DNA from: Micromonospora sp. R77
GTDB lineage: Bacteria > Actinomycetota > Actinomycetes > Mycobacteriales > Micromonosporaceae
Assembly: GCF_022747945.1 (NCBI RefSeq)
Contig: NZ_JALDST010000001.1
Span: 5,580,001 to 5,644,000, forward strand
DNA length: 64,000 nucleotides
Reading direction: 5' to 3'
The translations under genes and the position numbers were made by a program. Below the pieces are notes generated by a model, which worked only from the letters and a program-made list of their open reading frames with translations, did no database searches and was not told the origin of the DNA. The stretch's first letter is position 1, and each line of letters begins with the position of its first letter. This document shows, one piece after another, positions 40,994 through 50,471 of this stretch.

Positions 40994-42601
40994 GGACGAA
41001 GGGACTGCGCGGCGCGCTCGCCGCCGACCCCGAACTGGGCGCCGGGAACGTGCTCGCCCGGGTGCTGGCGCACGGCGCCGACCCGGACGGGCCGGGGCTC
41101 ACCTTCGACACACCGGTCGACGGCCACCCGGCCGAGCAGCCGCTGACCCTGGGGCAGCTCGCCGAGCGGGTCGCCGCCCGGGCCGCCTGGCTGCACGAGC
41201 ACGGGGTACGGCCCCGGGACCCGGTCGCGGTCTGGGCCACCGGCGCGGCCGACATGGTGCTCTCCTTCCTGGCGCTGGCCCGGCTCGGCGCGATCCCGGC
41301 GCTGATGAACGGGCGGCTGCGCGGAGATCCGCCGAGTACATCCGCCGGCTGCGCCCCGCCGGGGTGTCGCCGACGCCGCGCACACCGGGCTGCTGGCCGG
41401 GCACGACCTGGGCGCCCCGCTGCTGGGCCGGCCAGCCGACGCGGGCGCCGGGGACCCGGCCGCCGCGCCCGCCCACCACCGGCACCACGACGAGGACCCG
41501 GTCGTCATCACCCACACCTCCGGCACCACCGGGGTGCCTAAGGCGGTGCTGCACTCGCACGCCAGCCTCTTCGCCGCCACCCGGCACCTGCTCACCATGC
41601 CGCAGGCACAGGGCACCCACCGGATCCTCAACGCGCTGCCCGCCCCGCACACCGCCACGGTGCTCATGGTCAACCAGGCGCTGGGCAACCGGGCGGAGAT
41701 GTTCCTGCTCTCCGACCAGGGCGGCGAACGGGTCCTGGAGGCGATCCGGCGCTGGCGGCCCGACGGGGTGTTCGGCTTCTCGGTGACCTGGGCGGAGCTG
41801 GCCCGGTTCGACCTGTCCGCGTACGACCTGACGTCGGTGCGGCTGTGGTTCAACACCGGGGACGCCTCGCACGAACCGCACATCCGTCGCCTGGTCCGGG
41901 TCGGTTCCCGCGACGTGGTGACCCGCGACGGGGTGACCCGGGTGCCCGGCTCGGTCTTCATCGACGGGCTCGGCTCCAGCGAGATGGGGCACTCGATGTT
42001 CCACGTCACCCACACCGTCGACACCGACCGGTACGGCCGCTGCGTCGGCCGCCCCTACCGGTTCGCGAAGGTGGCGGTGCTCGACGAGCACGGCGACGAG
42101 CTGCCGCCCGGCCGGGTCGGCTGGCTCGGCGTCGACTCGCCGTCGCTGTTCCGGGGCTACTGGAACGACTCGGTGACCACCTGGCGGTCCCGGCTGCGCG
42201 GCTGGTACCTCACCGGCGACCTGGTCCGCACCGACTCCGACGGCCGCTTCTACCACCTGGACCGGGCGGTGGACTCCGTCGACGCGGGCGACGGGAAGCG
42301 CTTCTTCACCGCCCTGTCCGAGGAGCGGGTCCTCGCCGCCTGCCCCGACGTCACCGACTGCACCGTGGTGATCGTCAAGGAGGCGGCCGGGGTGGTCACC
42401 GACGTGCTGCTGGAACTCGCCACCGGGGCGGACCCGGAGGTGGACCGGACCGAGCCGGTCCGGGCGGCGCTCGGCCCGGACGTCGGGGCGACCCTGCGCC
42501 GGGTGGTGCCGGTCCGGGCGGACGACATCCCGGTCACCGTGACCGGCAAGGTCCGCAAGGTGGCGCTGCGCGAGCGCCACCTGACCGAGCGGGCGTCATG
42601 A
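40990..42601 (+). pseudogene. Adenylate-forming acyl/aryl ligase (ANL superfamily), second in the cluster, frameshifted
   Basis: ATG 40990 opens MRTKGLRGALAADPELGAGNVLARVL and LAERVAARAAWLHEHGVRPRDPVAVWATGAADMVLSFLALARLGAIPALMNGRL; then two frame changes occur between about 41325 and 41500. The rest is intact: VITHTSGTTGVPKAVLHSHASL (AMP loop), DGLGSSEMGHSMF, GWYLTGDLVRTDSDGRFYHLDRAVDSVDAGDGKRFFTALSEERVLA and the C-terminal TVTGKVRKVALRER with the catalytic Lys. It resembles acyl-AMP ligases that load a starter on an ACP. The stop overlaps the next KS (ATGA 42598). Confidence 0.78.
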
Positions 42602-43911
42602 CCGCCGTCATCACCGGGATGGGCCTGTTCACCCCGGTGGGACGGGGGGCGGAGGCGACCTTCACCGCGCTGACGTCCGGCCGGTCCGGGCTGGTCCGAC
42701 CACCCGAGGGCCACCCGGCGCGGGAGTCGCTGGAGGTGGCCGGGGTGCTGCCGCCGATCGACCCGCGCGACGTCGCGTCCGGACCGGAGACGAAGGTGCT
42801 CGACCGGATCGTGCTGCTCGCCCTGCTCACCGCCGCCGAGGCGCTGGCCGACGCGGGCATCGAGGTGGGCCGGGACGTCGACCCGGGCCGGATCGGGGTG
42901 ATCGTCGGCGGGGTCGGCGGCATGGCCACCCTGGAGACGCAGGTGCTGGCCCGGGCCGCCCGGGGCCGCGCGGCGGTCAGCCCGTACCTGCTCACCGGGA
43001 TCCTGCCGAACATGCCGGCCGCGCGGATCGCGATCGCGCACGGCATCCGGGGCTACAGCTCGGCGGTGGGCACGGCCTGCGCGTCCGGCGCGCAGTCGGT
43101 CGCCGACGCGGTACGCCTGATCCGGGCCGGCGAGGCCGACGTGGTGGTCTGCGGGGCGAGCGAGGCGCCGCTCTTCCCGACCTTCGCCGACACGTTCGGC
43201 AACGCCCGGGCGCTCGCCCGGGGCTGGGCCGACCCGACCGAGGCGAGTCGCCCGTTCGACAAGCGGCGCAACGGTTTCGTGCTGGCCGAGGGGGCGGCGC
43301 TGCTGGTGCTGGAGCGCGCCGGGCACGCCGCCGCCCGGGGCGTCACCGGCTACGCCGAGGTGGCCGGTTACGGGGCGACGACCGACGCGTACCACCCGAC
43401 GGCGCCGCGACCGGACGGGACGGGGGCGGCCGAGAGCATGCGCCGGGCCCTGGCGAGCGGGGGAGTCACCGTGCGGGACGTCGGCTACGTCAACGCGCAC
43501 GGCACCGGCACCCGGCTCGGGGACATCGCCGAGGCCACCGCGCTGGGGCAGGTGTTCGGGGTGGGCGGGGTGCCGGTCAGCGCCACCAAGGCGCTCACCG
43601 GGCACCTGCTCGGGGCGTCCGGGGTGCTGGAGGCGGCGGCCACCGCGCTCGCGCTCGGCCGGGGGCTGCTGCCGCCGACCTACCACCTCGACGACCCGGA
43701 CCCGGACTGCCCGGCCGACCACGTCCGGACCTTACCCCGGGCGACCACCGCCGAGTACGCGCTGACCAACTCCTTCGGCTTCGGCGGCCAGAACGTCAGC
43801 CTGCTGCTGCGTCGGGTCGCCGGCGACTGCTCCGGGTCGCGGCGCGGCGACAGCCGCGCCGAGCCGGAGTGGTCGTCACCGCGCCGACCGGCCACCCGAC
43901 CAGCGGAGTGA
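42598..43911 (+). CDS. FabF-type beta-ketoacyl-ACP synthase
   Basis: A 437-residue condensing enzyme with complete active site: Cys in SSAVGTACASGAQSVADA (about residue 162), His in VNAHGTGTRLGDIAE, and Lys/His in SATKALTGHLLGASGVLEAA. Near the C-terminus is the typical NSFGFGGQNVSLLL. The last about 30 residues (GSRRGDSRAEPEWSSPRRPATRPAE) are hydrophilic and non-conserved. It belongs to the small-ACP/ligase sub-cluster rather than to the aromatic KS-alpha/beta pair, and a 62-base gap separates it from the dioxygenase gene. Confidence 0.92.
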   Translation: MTAVITGMGLFTPVGRGAEATFTALTSGRSGLVRPPEGHPARESLEVAGVLPPIDPRDVASGPETKVLDRIVLLALLTAAEALADAGIEVGRDVDPGRIGVIVGGVGGMATLETQVLARAARGRAAVSPYLLTGILPNMPAARIAIAHGIRGYSSAVGTACASGAQSVADAVRLIRAGEADVVVCGASEAPLFPTFADTFGNARALARGWADPTEASRPFDKRRNGFVLAEGAALLVLERAGHAAARGVTGYAEVAGYGATTDAYHPTAPRPDGTGAAESMRRALASGGVTVRDVGYVNAHGTGTRLGDIAEATALGQVFGVGGVPVSATKALTGHLLGASGVLEAAATALALGRGLLPPTYHLDDPDPDCPADHVRTLPRATTAEYALTNSFGFGGQNVSLLLRRVAGDCSGSRRGDSRAEPEWSSPRRPATRPAE

Positions 43912-43973
43912 TGCCATCCCGGGCGCCGCGCGCCCGCACGTCGACCACGGGGGGAACAGGAAGGGCTGGATCA

Positions 43974-45122
43974 ATGGAGATCACCGGAATAGACCACCTC
44001 GAACTGCACGTGGGGGACGCCCGGCAGGCGGCCTTCTACTTCGGCACCGCGGTCGGTTTCCAGCTGCGCGGCCAGGGGGGACCGGAGACGGGGCTGGCCG
44101 ACCAGCGGTCGCTGCTGCTGGGGCAGGCCGACATCCGGCTGCTGCTCACCTCCGGGCTGACCGCCGAACATCCGGCGTCGACGTACGTGCAACGGCACGG
44201 CGACGGCGTCGCGGTGGTGGCGCTGGAGGTCGACCACGCCGCCGGGGCGTACGCGGAGCTGGTGGCGCGCGGCGCGACGGCGGTGGCCCCGCCGCGCACC
44301 TGGACCGGCGCGGACGCCGAGGTGGTGACCGCCGAGGTCGGCGGCTTCGGCGACGTGCGGCACCGGCTGGTGGAGCGGCGCGGCGACCGGGCCGACTTCC
44401 TGCCCGGCGCGATCGAGTCGCTGCCGGCCGGCCCCGGCGACGACCTGCTCGCCGAGGTCGACCACCTGGCCGTCTGCGTGCCACCCGGGCGGCTCGCCGC
44501 GACCGTCGCCTACTACGAACGGGTCTTCGGCTTCGCGTCGACCTTCACCGAGCACGTCGAGGTGGCCGGGCAGGCGATGAACTCCACCGTGGTGCAGAGC
44601 CCGTCCGGGCGGGTCACCCTCGTGCTGCTGGAGCCGGACACCAGCCGGCGGCCCGGCCAGATCGAGGACTTCCTGCGCTGGCACGCCGGGGCCGGGGTGC
44701 AGCACCTGGCGCTGCGCACCGACGACATCGTCAGCGCCGTCGGCGCGCTCGCCGGGCGGGGCGTCCGCTTCGCCGGCACCCCGGGCAGCTACTACGACGG
44801 CCTGGAGCAGCGGGTGGGGCCGGTCGACGCGCCGCTGGCCCGGCTGCGTGAGCTGGGCGTCCTGGTCGACTCCGACCACGGTGGACAGCTGTTGCAGATC
44901 TTCACCGAGTCGATGCACGTGCGCCGCACCCTCTTCCTCGAACTCATCGAGCGGCGCGGCGCGCGCACCTTCGGCAGCGGCAACATCCGGGCGCTCTACG
45001 AGGCCAAGGAACGGGAGCTGACCGCGGCGGGGGCGAACCCCGGCGTCGCGGCCGGCACCACCACACCCACCGTCGCGGCGCGACCCGCCGTGGCGGCGAC
45101 GAGTCGAGAGGTGGCGGCATGA
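43974..45122 (+). CDS. 4-hydroxymandelate synthase / 4-hydroxyphenylpyruvate dioxygenase family non-haem iron enzyme
   Basis: A 382-residue enzyme of two vicinal-oxygen-chelate domains. Iron ligands are His in EVDHLAVCV, His in [13 protein letters not shown] and Glu in [23 protein letters not shown]. The family C-terminus [15 protein letters not shown] is present. The substrate region reads [21 protein letters not shown], lacking the NEP found in HPPD and, as far as I remember, closer to 4-hydroxymandelate synthases (HmaS). It would turn 4-hydroxyphenylpyruvate into 4-hydroxymandelate (or homogentisate if HPPD). The HmaS reading is supported by the 2-hydroxyacid oxidase at 62940. The stop overlaps the PhyH gene start. 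Confidence 0.82.
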   Translation: MEITGIDHLELHVGDARQAAFYFGTAVGFQLRGQGGPETGLADQRSLLLGQADIRLLLTSGLTAEHPASTYVQRHGDGVAVVALEVDHAAGAYAELVARGATAVAPPRTWTGADAEVVTAEVGGFGDVRHRLVERRGDRADFLPGAIESLPAGPGDDLLAEVDHLAVCVPPGRLAATVAYYERVFGFASTFTEHVEVAGQAMNSTVVQSPSGRVTLVLLEPDTSRRPGQIEDFLRWHAGAGVQHLALRTDDIVSAVGALAGRGVRFAGTPGSYYDGLEQRVGPVDAPLARLRELGVLVDSDHGGQLLQIFTESMHVRRTLFLELIERRGARTFGSGNIRALYEAKERELTAAGANPGVAAGTTTPTVAARPAVAATSREVAA

Positions 45123-46042
45123 CCACGACCGAGCCCGCGCTGACCGCCGAGGAGGAGGCGCTGCTGCCCTCCCCGGCCGACGTGCGGTTCTACACCGAGC
45201 ACGGCTGGTACCTGTCGAAGAAACTGTTCACCGACGACGAGGTCGACGCGCTGGCCGCGGCGGCCGACCGCTACTACGCCGGGGAGCGGGACCGCACCCT
45301 GCCGGTCCGGCCGCCGAAGCTCGCCTACTGGGACCCGTCGAAGGGACCGGTGCAGCGGCACAACGACTACGTCCACCACGAGCACGACGGGCTCGGGGCG
45401 ATCCTGCGCAAGCCGCTGCTCGGGGCGGTCGCCGCCCGCCTGGCGCAGGCCGACGAGATCCGGATCTTCCAGTCCACCCTGATCTACAAGCCGCCGATCT
45501 CCGGCGAGCCGTCGAACATCGTGCCCTGGCACTTCGACAAGCACTACTGGGCGTCGTCGTCGTCGGAGCGGATGCTCACCGCGTTCATCCCGTTCCACGA
45601 CTGCGGCGAGGAGATGGGCACCATCACCATGGTCGACGGCTCGCACCGTTGGCGGGAGGTGGGCGCGGACGACACGGTGGTGCGGCACTTCGCCGAGCGC
45701 GACCGCGACCAGCTGGAGGAGATGCTCGCCGAGAACGCCGCGTACAACGGCGCGGTGATCCGCAAGATCCCCGTGGTGATCCCGAAGGGACACGTCAGCT
45801 TCCACCACTGCCGCACCTACCACGGCAGCGGCCCGAACCTCAGCGACCGGCCCCGGCAGGCGATCTCGCTGCACCTGCAGGACGGCGGCAACAGCTGGCG
45901 GGAGTATCCGCTCTCCGACGGGACGCTCGCCGCGTACAACCACGACGTGCTGGTCCGCCGCACGCCCGACGGGCGGCCGGACTACGCGGACCCCGAATTC
46001 TGCCCGGTCGTCTGGCGCGACCGCGCCCAGCAGGGAGGCTGA
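45119..46042 (+). CDS. Phytanoyl-CoA dioxygenase (PhyH) family Fe(II)/2-oxoglutarate oxygenase
   Basis: A 307-residue PhyH-like oxygenase. The facial triad is visible as HxD in [10 protein letters not shown] and the distal His in [27 protein letters not shown], whose Arg would bind 2-oxoglutarate. Family members hydroxylate or halogenate natural-product intermediates, often on carriers or CoA. ATG 45119 overlaps the dioxygenase stop and the DUF3050 gene begins three bases after its end, giving one transcription unit. The substrate cannot be read from the sequence. Confidence 0.85.
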   Translation: MTTTEPALTAEEEALLPSPADVRFYTEHGWYLSKKLFTDDEVDALAAAADRYYAGERDRTLPVRPPKLAYWDPSKGPVQRHNDYVHHEHDGLGAILRKPLLGAVAARLAQADEIRIFQSTLIYKPPISGEPSNIVPWHFDKHYWASSSSERMLTAFIPFHDCGEEMGTITMVDGSHRWREVGADDTVVRHFAERDRDQLEEMLAENAAYNGAVIRKIPVVIPKGHVSFHHCRTYHGSGPNLSDRPRQAISLHLQDGGNSWREYPLSDGTLAAYNHDVLVRRTPDGRPDYADPEFCPVVWRDRAQQGG

Positions 46043-46044
46043 CA

Positions 46045-46842
46045 ATGTCACGGTACGACTGGGGTGGCACGCACCCGGGCATCGAACGGCTGGAGCAGGC
46101 GGTCACCGAGCGCCGCGACGCCGTCGTCCGGCATCCCCTCTACGCCCACCTCGACACCCACGAGGCGCTGGTCACCTTCATGGCGCACCACGTCTTCGCG
46201 GTGTGGGACTTCATGTCGCTGCTGACGTCGCTGCAACGCCAGCTCACCTGCGTCACCGTGCCGTGGATCCCGACCGGCCCGACCGGCAGCCGCCGCCTGA
46301 TCAACGACATCGTCATGGTGGAGGAGAGCGACGAGCTGGGCGACGGCTACATCAGCCACTTCGAGCTCTACGTGCGCGGCATGCGGGAGGCCGGCGCCGA
46401 CACCACCGCCGTCGACCGCCTCGTCGACCTGCTGCGGGCCGGGCGGCCGGTCACCGAGGCCCTGACCGAGGCCGGCGTGCCCGCCCCGTCGGCGGCGTTC
46501 GCCGGCACCACCTGGCGGATCATCGAGCAGACCCCGGTGCACTGCCAGGCGGCGGCCTTCGCGTTCGGCCGGGAGGACCTGATCCCCGAAATGTTCACCC
46601 AGGTCGTCGCCGTCAACGACCGCAGCCACCGGCTGAACACCTTCGTCGACTACCTCGAGCGGCACATCGAGGTCGACGGCGAGCAGCACACCCCGATGGC
46701 CATGCAGATGCTGGCCGACCTCTGCGGCGACGACGACACCAAGTGGCAGGAGTGCGCCGACACGGTCAACGAGGCACTCACCGCCCGGGCGAAGCTCTGG
46801 GACGACATCCTCGCCGCGATCAAGGAGGGCCGGCCGGCGTGA
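46045..46842 (+). CDS. DUF3050 family haem-oxygenase-like dimetal oxidase
   Basis: A 265-residue all-helical protein with the DUF3050 pattern: [74 protein letters not shown], and a C-terminal [34 protein letters not shown]. Histidine, glutamate and aspartate residues in helices 1, 3 and the last part fit the ligand set of haem-oxygenase-like diiron oxidases (HDOs), several of which do C-C cleavage or N-oxygenation. ATG 46045 has AGGGAGG upstream. The next gene overlaps by four bases. Its role here is inferred only. Confidence 0.8.
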   Translation: MSRYDWGGTHPGIERLEQAVTERRDAVVRHPLYAHLDTHEALVTFMAHHVFAVWDFMSLLTSLQRQLTCVTVPWIPTGPTGSRRLINDIVMVEESDELGDGYISHFELYVRGMREAGADTTAVDRLVDLLRAGRPVTEALTEAGVPAPSAAFAGTTWRIIEQTPVHCQAAAFAFGREDLIPEMFTQVVAVNDRSHRLNTFVDYLERHIEVDGEQHTPMAMQMLADLCGDDDTKWQECADTVNEALTARAKLWDDILAAIKEGRPA

Positions 46843-47807
46843 GCGCCGACCCGGTCCGGCTCTACCGCACGGTACGGCTGATCCGCCGGTTCGAGGAGCG
46901 GGCCATCGACCTGGTGCACGCCGGGACGATCGTCGGCGGCATCCACCCGTACCTCGGCCAGGAGGGGATCGCCGCCGGGGTCTGCGCGGCGCTGCGCGCC
47001 GACGACCTGGTCACCGGCACCCACCGGGGGCACGGGCACGTGCTGGCCAAGGGCGCCGACCCGGCCCGGATGCTCGCCGAGCTCTGCGGCCGGGCCACCG
47101 GGCTCAACCGGGGCCGGGGCGGGTCGATGCACGCCGCCGACCTCGGCGTCGGGGTGCTCGGCGCGAACGCCATCGTCGGCGCCGCCGGCGCGATCCTCAC
47201 CGGGGCGGTGTGGGCCCGCCGGCGGCGCGGCGCCGACGTCGTCGGCGCCACCTTCTTCGGTGACGGCGCGGTCAACGAGGGAATGCTGCTGGAGGCGTTC
47301 AACCTGGCCGCGCTCTGGCGGGTCCCGGTGCTGTTCATCTGCGAGAACAACGGCTACGCCACCACCATGCCCGTCGCGGGCGCGGTCGCCGGCACCATCG
47401 CCGGCCGCGCCGAGGCGTTCGGCATGCCGGCCACCGTCGTGGACGGCCAGGACCCCGAGACCGTACGCGTGGCCACCGCCGCCGCCGTCACGCGGATGCG
47501 CGCCGGCGGCGGCCCGGAGCTGGTCGAGGCCCGCACCTACCGCTTCGACGCCCACCACACCTTCGAACACGTGGTACGCCTCGACTACCGGACGCCCGAC
47601 GAGGTGGCCGCCGGTCGGGCCCGCGACCCGGTGGACATCCAGGCCGCCCGGCTGTCGGCGGCCGACCGGGCGGCCGTCGACGCGGAGGTCGAGACCACCC
47701 TCGCCGCGGCGGTCGAGTTCGCCCTGGCCAGCCCCGAGCCCGACCCGGCCGGCGCGCTGGACCACCTGTACGCCAGCGGGCTGGTCGCCCGGACCGGAGG
47801 TGGCTGA
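46839..47807 (+). CDS. Thiamine-diphosphate-dependent dehydrogenase E1 component, alpha subunit
   Basis: A 322-residue E1-alpha of the pyruvate/branched-chain 2-oxoacid dehydrogenase type: [59 protein letters not shown] and the ThDP motif [45 protein letters not shown] 46839 overlaps the DUF3050 stop. Only the E1 pair is encoded; no E2 acyltransferase or E3 is nearby. The pair may therefore decarboxylate an aryl 2-oxoacid and hand the unit to another acceptor, as proposed for the PglB/PglC pair of phenylglycine biosynthesis. Confidence 0.9.
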   Translation: MSADPVRLYRTVRLIRRFEERAIDLVHAGTIVGGIHPYLGQEGIAAGVCAALRADDLVTGTHRGHGHVLAKGADPARMLAELCGRATGLNRGRGGSMHAADLGVGVLGANAIVGAAGAILTGAVWARRRRGADVVGATFFGDGAVNEGMLLEAFNLAALWRVPVLFICENNGYATTMPVAGAVAGTIAGRAEAFGMPATVVDGQDPETVRVATAAAVTRMRAGGGPELVEARTYRFDAHHTFEHVVRLDYRTPDEVAAGRARDPVDIQAARLSAADRAAVDAEVETTLAAAVEFALASPEPDPAGALDHLYASGLVARTGGG

Positions 47808-48772
47808 TGCCCCGGCTCTCCTACCGTCGGGCGCTCACCCGGGCGCTCGCCGACGAGTTGACCCGCGACGAGTCGGTCTTCCTGCTGGGCGAGGACATCC
47901 GGGTGGGTGCCTCGAACGTCACCTCGGGGCTGCTGAAGCGGTTCGGGCCGGACCGGGTGATCGACACCCCGCTGTCGGAGCAGGCGTTCACCAGCTTCGC
48001 CACCGGGGCGGCCCTGGCCGGGCTGCGGCCGGTCGTCGAGTTCCAGATCCCGTCGCTGCTGTTCCTGGTCTTCGAGCAGATCGTCAACCACGCGCACAAG
48101 TTCCCGCTGATGACGGGCGGGCAGTGCGCCGTGCCGGTCACCTACCTGGTGCCCGGCTCCGGCTCGCGGACCGGGTGGGCGGGGCAGCACTCCGACCACC
48201 CGTACGGCCTCTTCGCGCACGTGGGGGTGACCACGGTGGTGCCGGCCACCCCGGCCGACGCGTACGGGCTGCTGGTGTCGGCGATCCGCTGCGACGACCC
48301 GGTGGTGGTCTTCGCCCCGGCGGGCGCGCTGGACGTCCGCGCCGACGTGCCCGATCCGGCGCCGGTGCCGCTGGGCCGGGGCGTGGTCCGGCGCGCCGGC
48401 GCCGACGTCACGGTGGTCGCCGTCGGGCACCTGGTGCACGACGCGCTCGCCGTCGCCGACGAACTCGCCGACCAGGTCTCCGTGGAGGTGTTCGACCCGC
48501 GCACCCTCTATCCGTTCGACCGGGACGGGCTGGTCGAGTCGGTGTCCCGCACCGGCCGGCTGGTGGTGGTGGACGACTCCAACCGGTCCTGCGGCATCGC
48601 CGCCGAGATCATCGCCACCGTGGTCGAGCGGGTCCGGCTGGCCGCGCCGCCCCGCCGGGTCACCCGCCCCGACGGGGCCGTGCTGCCCTTCGCGCCCGCC
48701 CTGGACCGGGCCGTGCAGCCCGGCCGGGACCAGCTCCGCGCCGCCATCCAACTGACCATGAAGGACGGATGA
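47807..48772 (+). CDS. Thiamine-diphosphate-dependent dehydrogenase E1 component, beta subunit
   Basis: A 321-residue E1-beta: LSYRRALTRALADELTRDESVFLLGEDIRVGASNVTSGLLKRFGPDRVIDTPLSEQAFTSFATGAALAGLRPVVEF, then QIVNHAHKFPLMTGGQ and the C-terminal transketolase domain (VEVFDPRTLYPFDRDGLVESVSRTGRLVVVDDSNRSCGIAAEI). The conserved Glu of the ThDP site (LSEQAF) is kept. ATG 47807 overlaps the alpha subunit stop (TGATG). Needed with the alpha subunit for a functional heterotetramer. Confidence 0.9.
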   Translation: MPRLSYRRALTRALADELTRDESVFLLGEDIRVGASNVTSGLLKRFGPDRVIDTPLSEQAFTSFATGAALAGLRPVVEFQIPSLLFLVFEQIVNHAHKFPLMTGGQCAVPVTYLVPGSGSRTGWAGQHSDHPYGLFAHVGVTTVVPATPADAYGLLVSAIRCDDPVVVFAPAGALDVRADVPDPAPVPLGRGVVRRAGADVTVVAVGHLVHDALAVADELADQVSVEVFDPRTLYPFDRDGLVESVSRTGRLVVVDDSNRSCGIAAEIIATVVERVRLAAPPRRVTRPDGAVLPFAPALDRAVQPGRDQLRAAIQLTMKDG

Positions 48773-48775
48773 CCG

Positions 48776-50125
48776 ATGGACCCGAACTACGTGTGGCCGC
48801 CCGCCGCACAGCCGTGGAGCGACCTTCCCGAGTCCACCCGTACGGCGATGGTGGCCAGCGGCGCCGCGGCCTGGGAGCAGGTCTTCCACGGCCGGGCGAC
48901 GTACAACCGGCAGTGGCGGCTGGCCCGCCCCCCGGTGTTGACCGCCGACGCGTTCCGCGAGCTGAACGAGGTCTGTGACCGGATCGCCCAGCTGATCCTC
49001 CAGGCGTGCCGCCGGCGGGCCTCCACGGCCGGACAACTGCGCCGGCTGCTGGACGTGCCGGAGGGGGAGACCCGGCTGCTCGACGAGGACGAGCCGCTGC
49101 ACGACGGCCTGCTCGCCGCGTTCCGGCCGGACGTGCTGCTCTCGGACGGGGTGCCGTGCATCGTCGAGTACAACATCGACAGCAGCCTCGGCGGCGCGTT
49201 CGACGCCGACACGGTGATCTACCGCTACGCCGACCTCTACCGCGAGCGGGGCCTGCTGGACGGGGTCCGGCCGGCGCCGTCCCTGCTGGATCAGCGGTTC
49301 GTGGCGATCCGGGACACGCTGGGCCTGGCCGACGGTGCCCGGGTGGCGCTGCTGATGGACCTCGACGCCGACTATCCCGGCCTGGAGGACCCGGAGACGT
49401 TCCTGCGGATCCTCGACCCGCTCGCCGACCGGGCCAAGCACTTCGGCATCGACCTGGTCATCGCCGGCCTCGCCACCGCCACCGTGGACGCCGGGAAGCA
49501 CCTCTTGGTCGGCGGTGCACCCGTCGACGCGCTGTTCCGGCTCTTCGTGCCCAACCGGGTCACCCCCAGCGCCGGCCTGGACGCGGTGGCCGCCGCCCTG
49601 GCCGCGGGCACCCTGCCGATGTTCGTCAGCGCCGCCGCCTGGCTGCTCGGCAACAAGCTCAACTACGCCTGGCTCTGGGCCGACCTCGACCTGCTCTCCG
49701 AGGCCGACCGGACGCTGGTCCGCCGGTACGTCCCGCACACCGTCGCGCTCACCGCCGACCAGCTCGACCGGGCCCTCGCGGACCAGGCGAACCTGGTGGC
49801 GAAGCCGGCCGGTGGCTCCGCCGGGTACGGGGTGCTGATCGGCCGGGAGCTGAGCCCGGTCGCCTGGGAGGACGGCGTCCGCGCCGCCGTCGACGCGGGC
49901 GGCAACATCCTCCAGCGCTACCACCACGCCGACCGGGTGCCGATGGACTTCGTGCGGATCGAGACCGGGGAGACCGTCACCGCCGAGGTGCCGTACAGCC
50001 TGGCCCCGTACCTGTTCGGCCGTACCGCCTCCGGCGCCCTGGCCCGCGTCGGCTTCCCCGGCTGCGAGGAGGTCCTCAACCTCGCCCGAGGCGTCCTCCT
50101 CACCGGCATCCTCCTCACCGACTGA
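48776..50125 (+). CDS. ATP-grasp-like ligase, uncharacterised
   Basis: A 449-residue protein. DGVPCIVEYNIDSSLGGAFDADTVIYRYADLY in the N-terminal half resembles the acidic-Asn motif of circularly permuted ATP-grasp or glutathionylspermidine-synthetase-like enzymes; later NKLNYAWLWADLDLL, QANLVAKPAGGSAGYGVLIG (ATP loop) and GGNILQRYHHADRVPMDFV (metal and Lys region) follow. Such enzymes join a carboxylate to an amine through an acyl-phosphate. ATG 48776 is three bases after the E1-beta stop (GGATGACCG), so it is the last gene of the tailoring run. It could make the final amide bond of the product. This is inference from fold and place; I do not recognise the exact family. Confidence 0.65.
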   Translation: MDPNYVWPPAAQPWSDLPESTRTAMVASGAAAWEQVFHGRATYNRQWRLARPPVLTADAFRELNEVCDRIAQLILQACRRRASTAGQLRRLLDVPEGETRLLDEDEPLHDGLLAAFRPDVLLSDGVPCIVEYNIDSSLGGAFDADTVIYRYADLYRERGLLDGVRPAPSLLDQRFVAIRDTLGLADGARVALLMDLDADYPGLEDPETFLRILDPLADRAKHFGIDLVIAGLATATVDAGKHLLVGGAPVDALFRLFVPNRVTPSAGLDAVAAALAAGTLPMFVSAAAWLLGNKLNYAWLWADLDLLSEADRTLVRRYVPHTVALTADQLDRALADQANLVAKPAGGSAGYGVLIGRELSPVAWEDGVRAAVDAGGNILQRYHHADRVPMDFVRIETGETVTAEVPYSLAPYLFGRTASGALARVGFPGCEEVLNLARGVLLTGILLTD

Positions 50126-50157
50126 GCCCCCGCACCCCACCACCCGCCCGGCCCGGC

Positions 50158-50224
50158 CCCGGTGATCAAGAAGTTCTGGTCCGCCGACCGGCGTGTCCCC
50201 GACGCAAACTTCTTGATCACCGGG
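50158..50224. repeat. Inverted-repeat element (18-bp arms) at the end of the biosynthetic cluster
   Basis: Arms 50158-50175 (CCCGGTGATCAAGAAGTT) and 50207-50224 are exact reverse complements around a 31-base centre containing GACGCAAACTTCTTGATCA. The element at 52517-52578 has the same architecture and the shared words GATCAAGA and GACGCAAAC. It lies 33 bases after the ATP-grasp stop and may serve as terminator; the sequence similarity of two sites marks a dispersed element family. Confidence 0.65.
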
Positions 50225-50471
50225 CCACCGGCGGGCCGCGAGTGGGTGGGGTGGGTGGAGGTCGGGCGGGGCAGCCGGCGGGGTAGGTCGTGCGCTACCG
50301 TCGACGGGTGATCCCGGTGGAGGCTGTCGCAGCCGCGTACGCCCGATGGATCACGCCCGCGCTGCCGTTGTACGGCAACGACCACGAGCGGGCCGACTTC
50401 GCTCCCTGACCCGCGCCGGCCTTCGCCCGCAGGTCCGCCCGTCCACGCCATCGCACCGGGAGCGATGTCCC
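50225..50471 (+). other. Intergenic region before the MFS gene, with a possible 33-residue open frame
   Basis: A G-run sequence GGGTGGGGTGGGTGG lies at 50243-50257. A short frame from GTG 50308 to TGA 50409 reads MIPVEAVAAAYARWITPALPLYGN with DHERADFAP at its end, which has the amino-acid balance of real protein but no start signal; it may be a gene remnant. No other gene is seen. Confidence 0.3.

Noticed and set aside
46839..48772. Complete pyruvate or branched-chain 2-oxoacid dehydrogenase complex
   Set aside because: Neither an E2 lipoyl acyltransferase nor an E3 gene is present nearby, so only an E1 pair is reported.
50308..50409. 33-residue open frame as a gene
   Set aside because: No ribosome site, no recognised homologue and very short; noted only within the intergenic entry.
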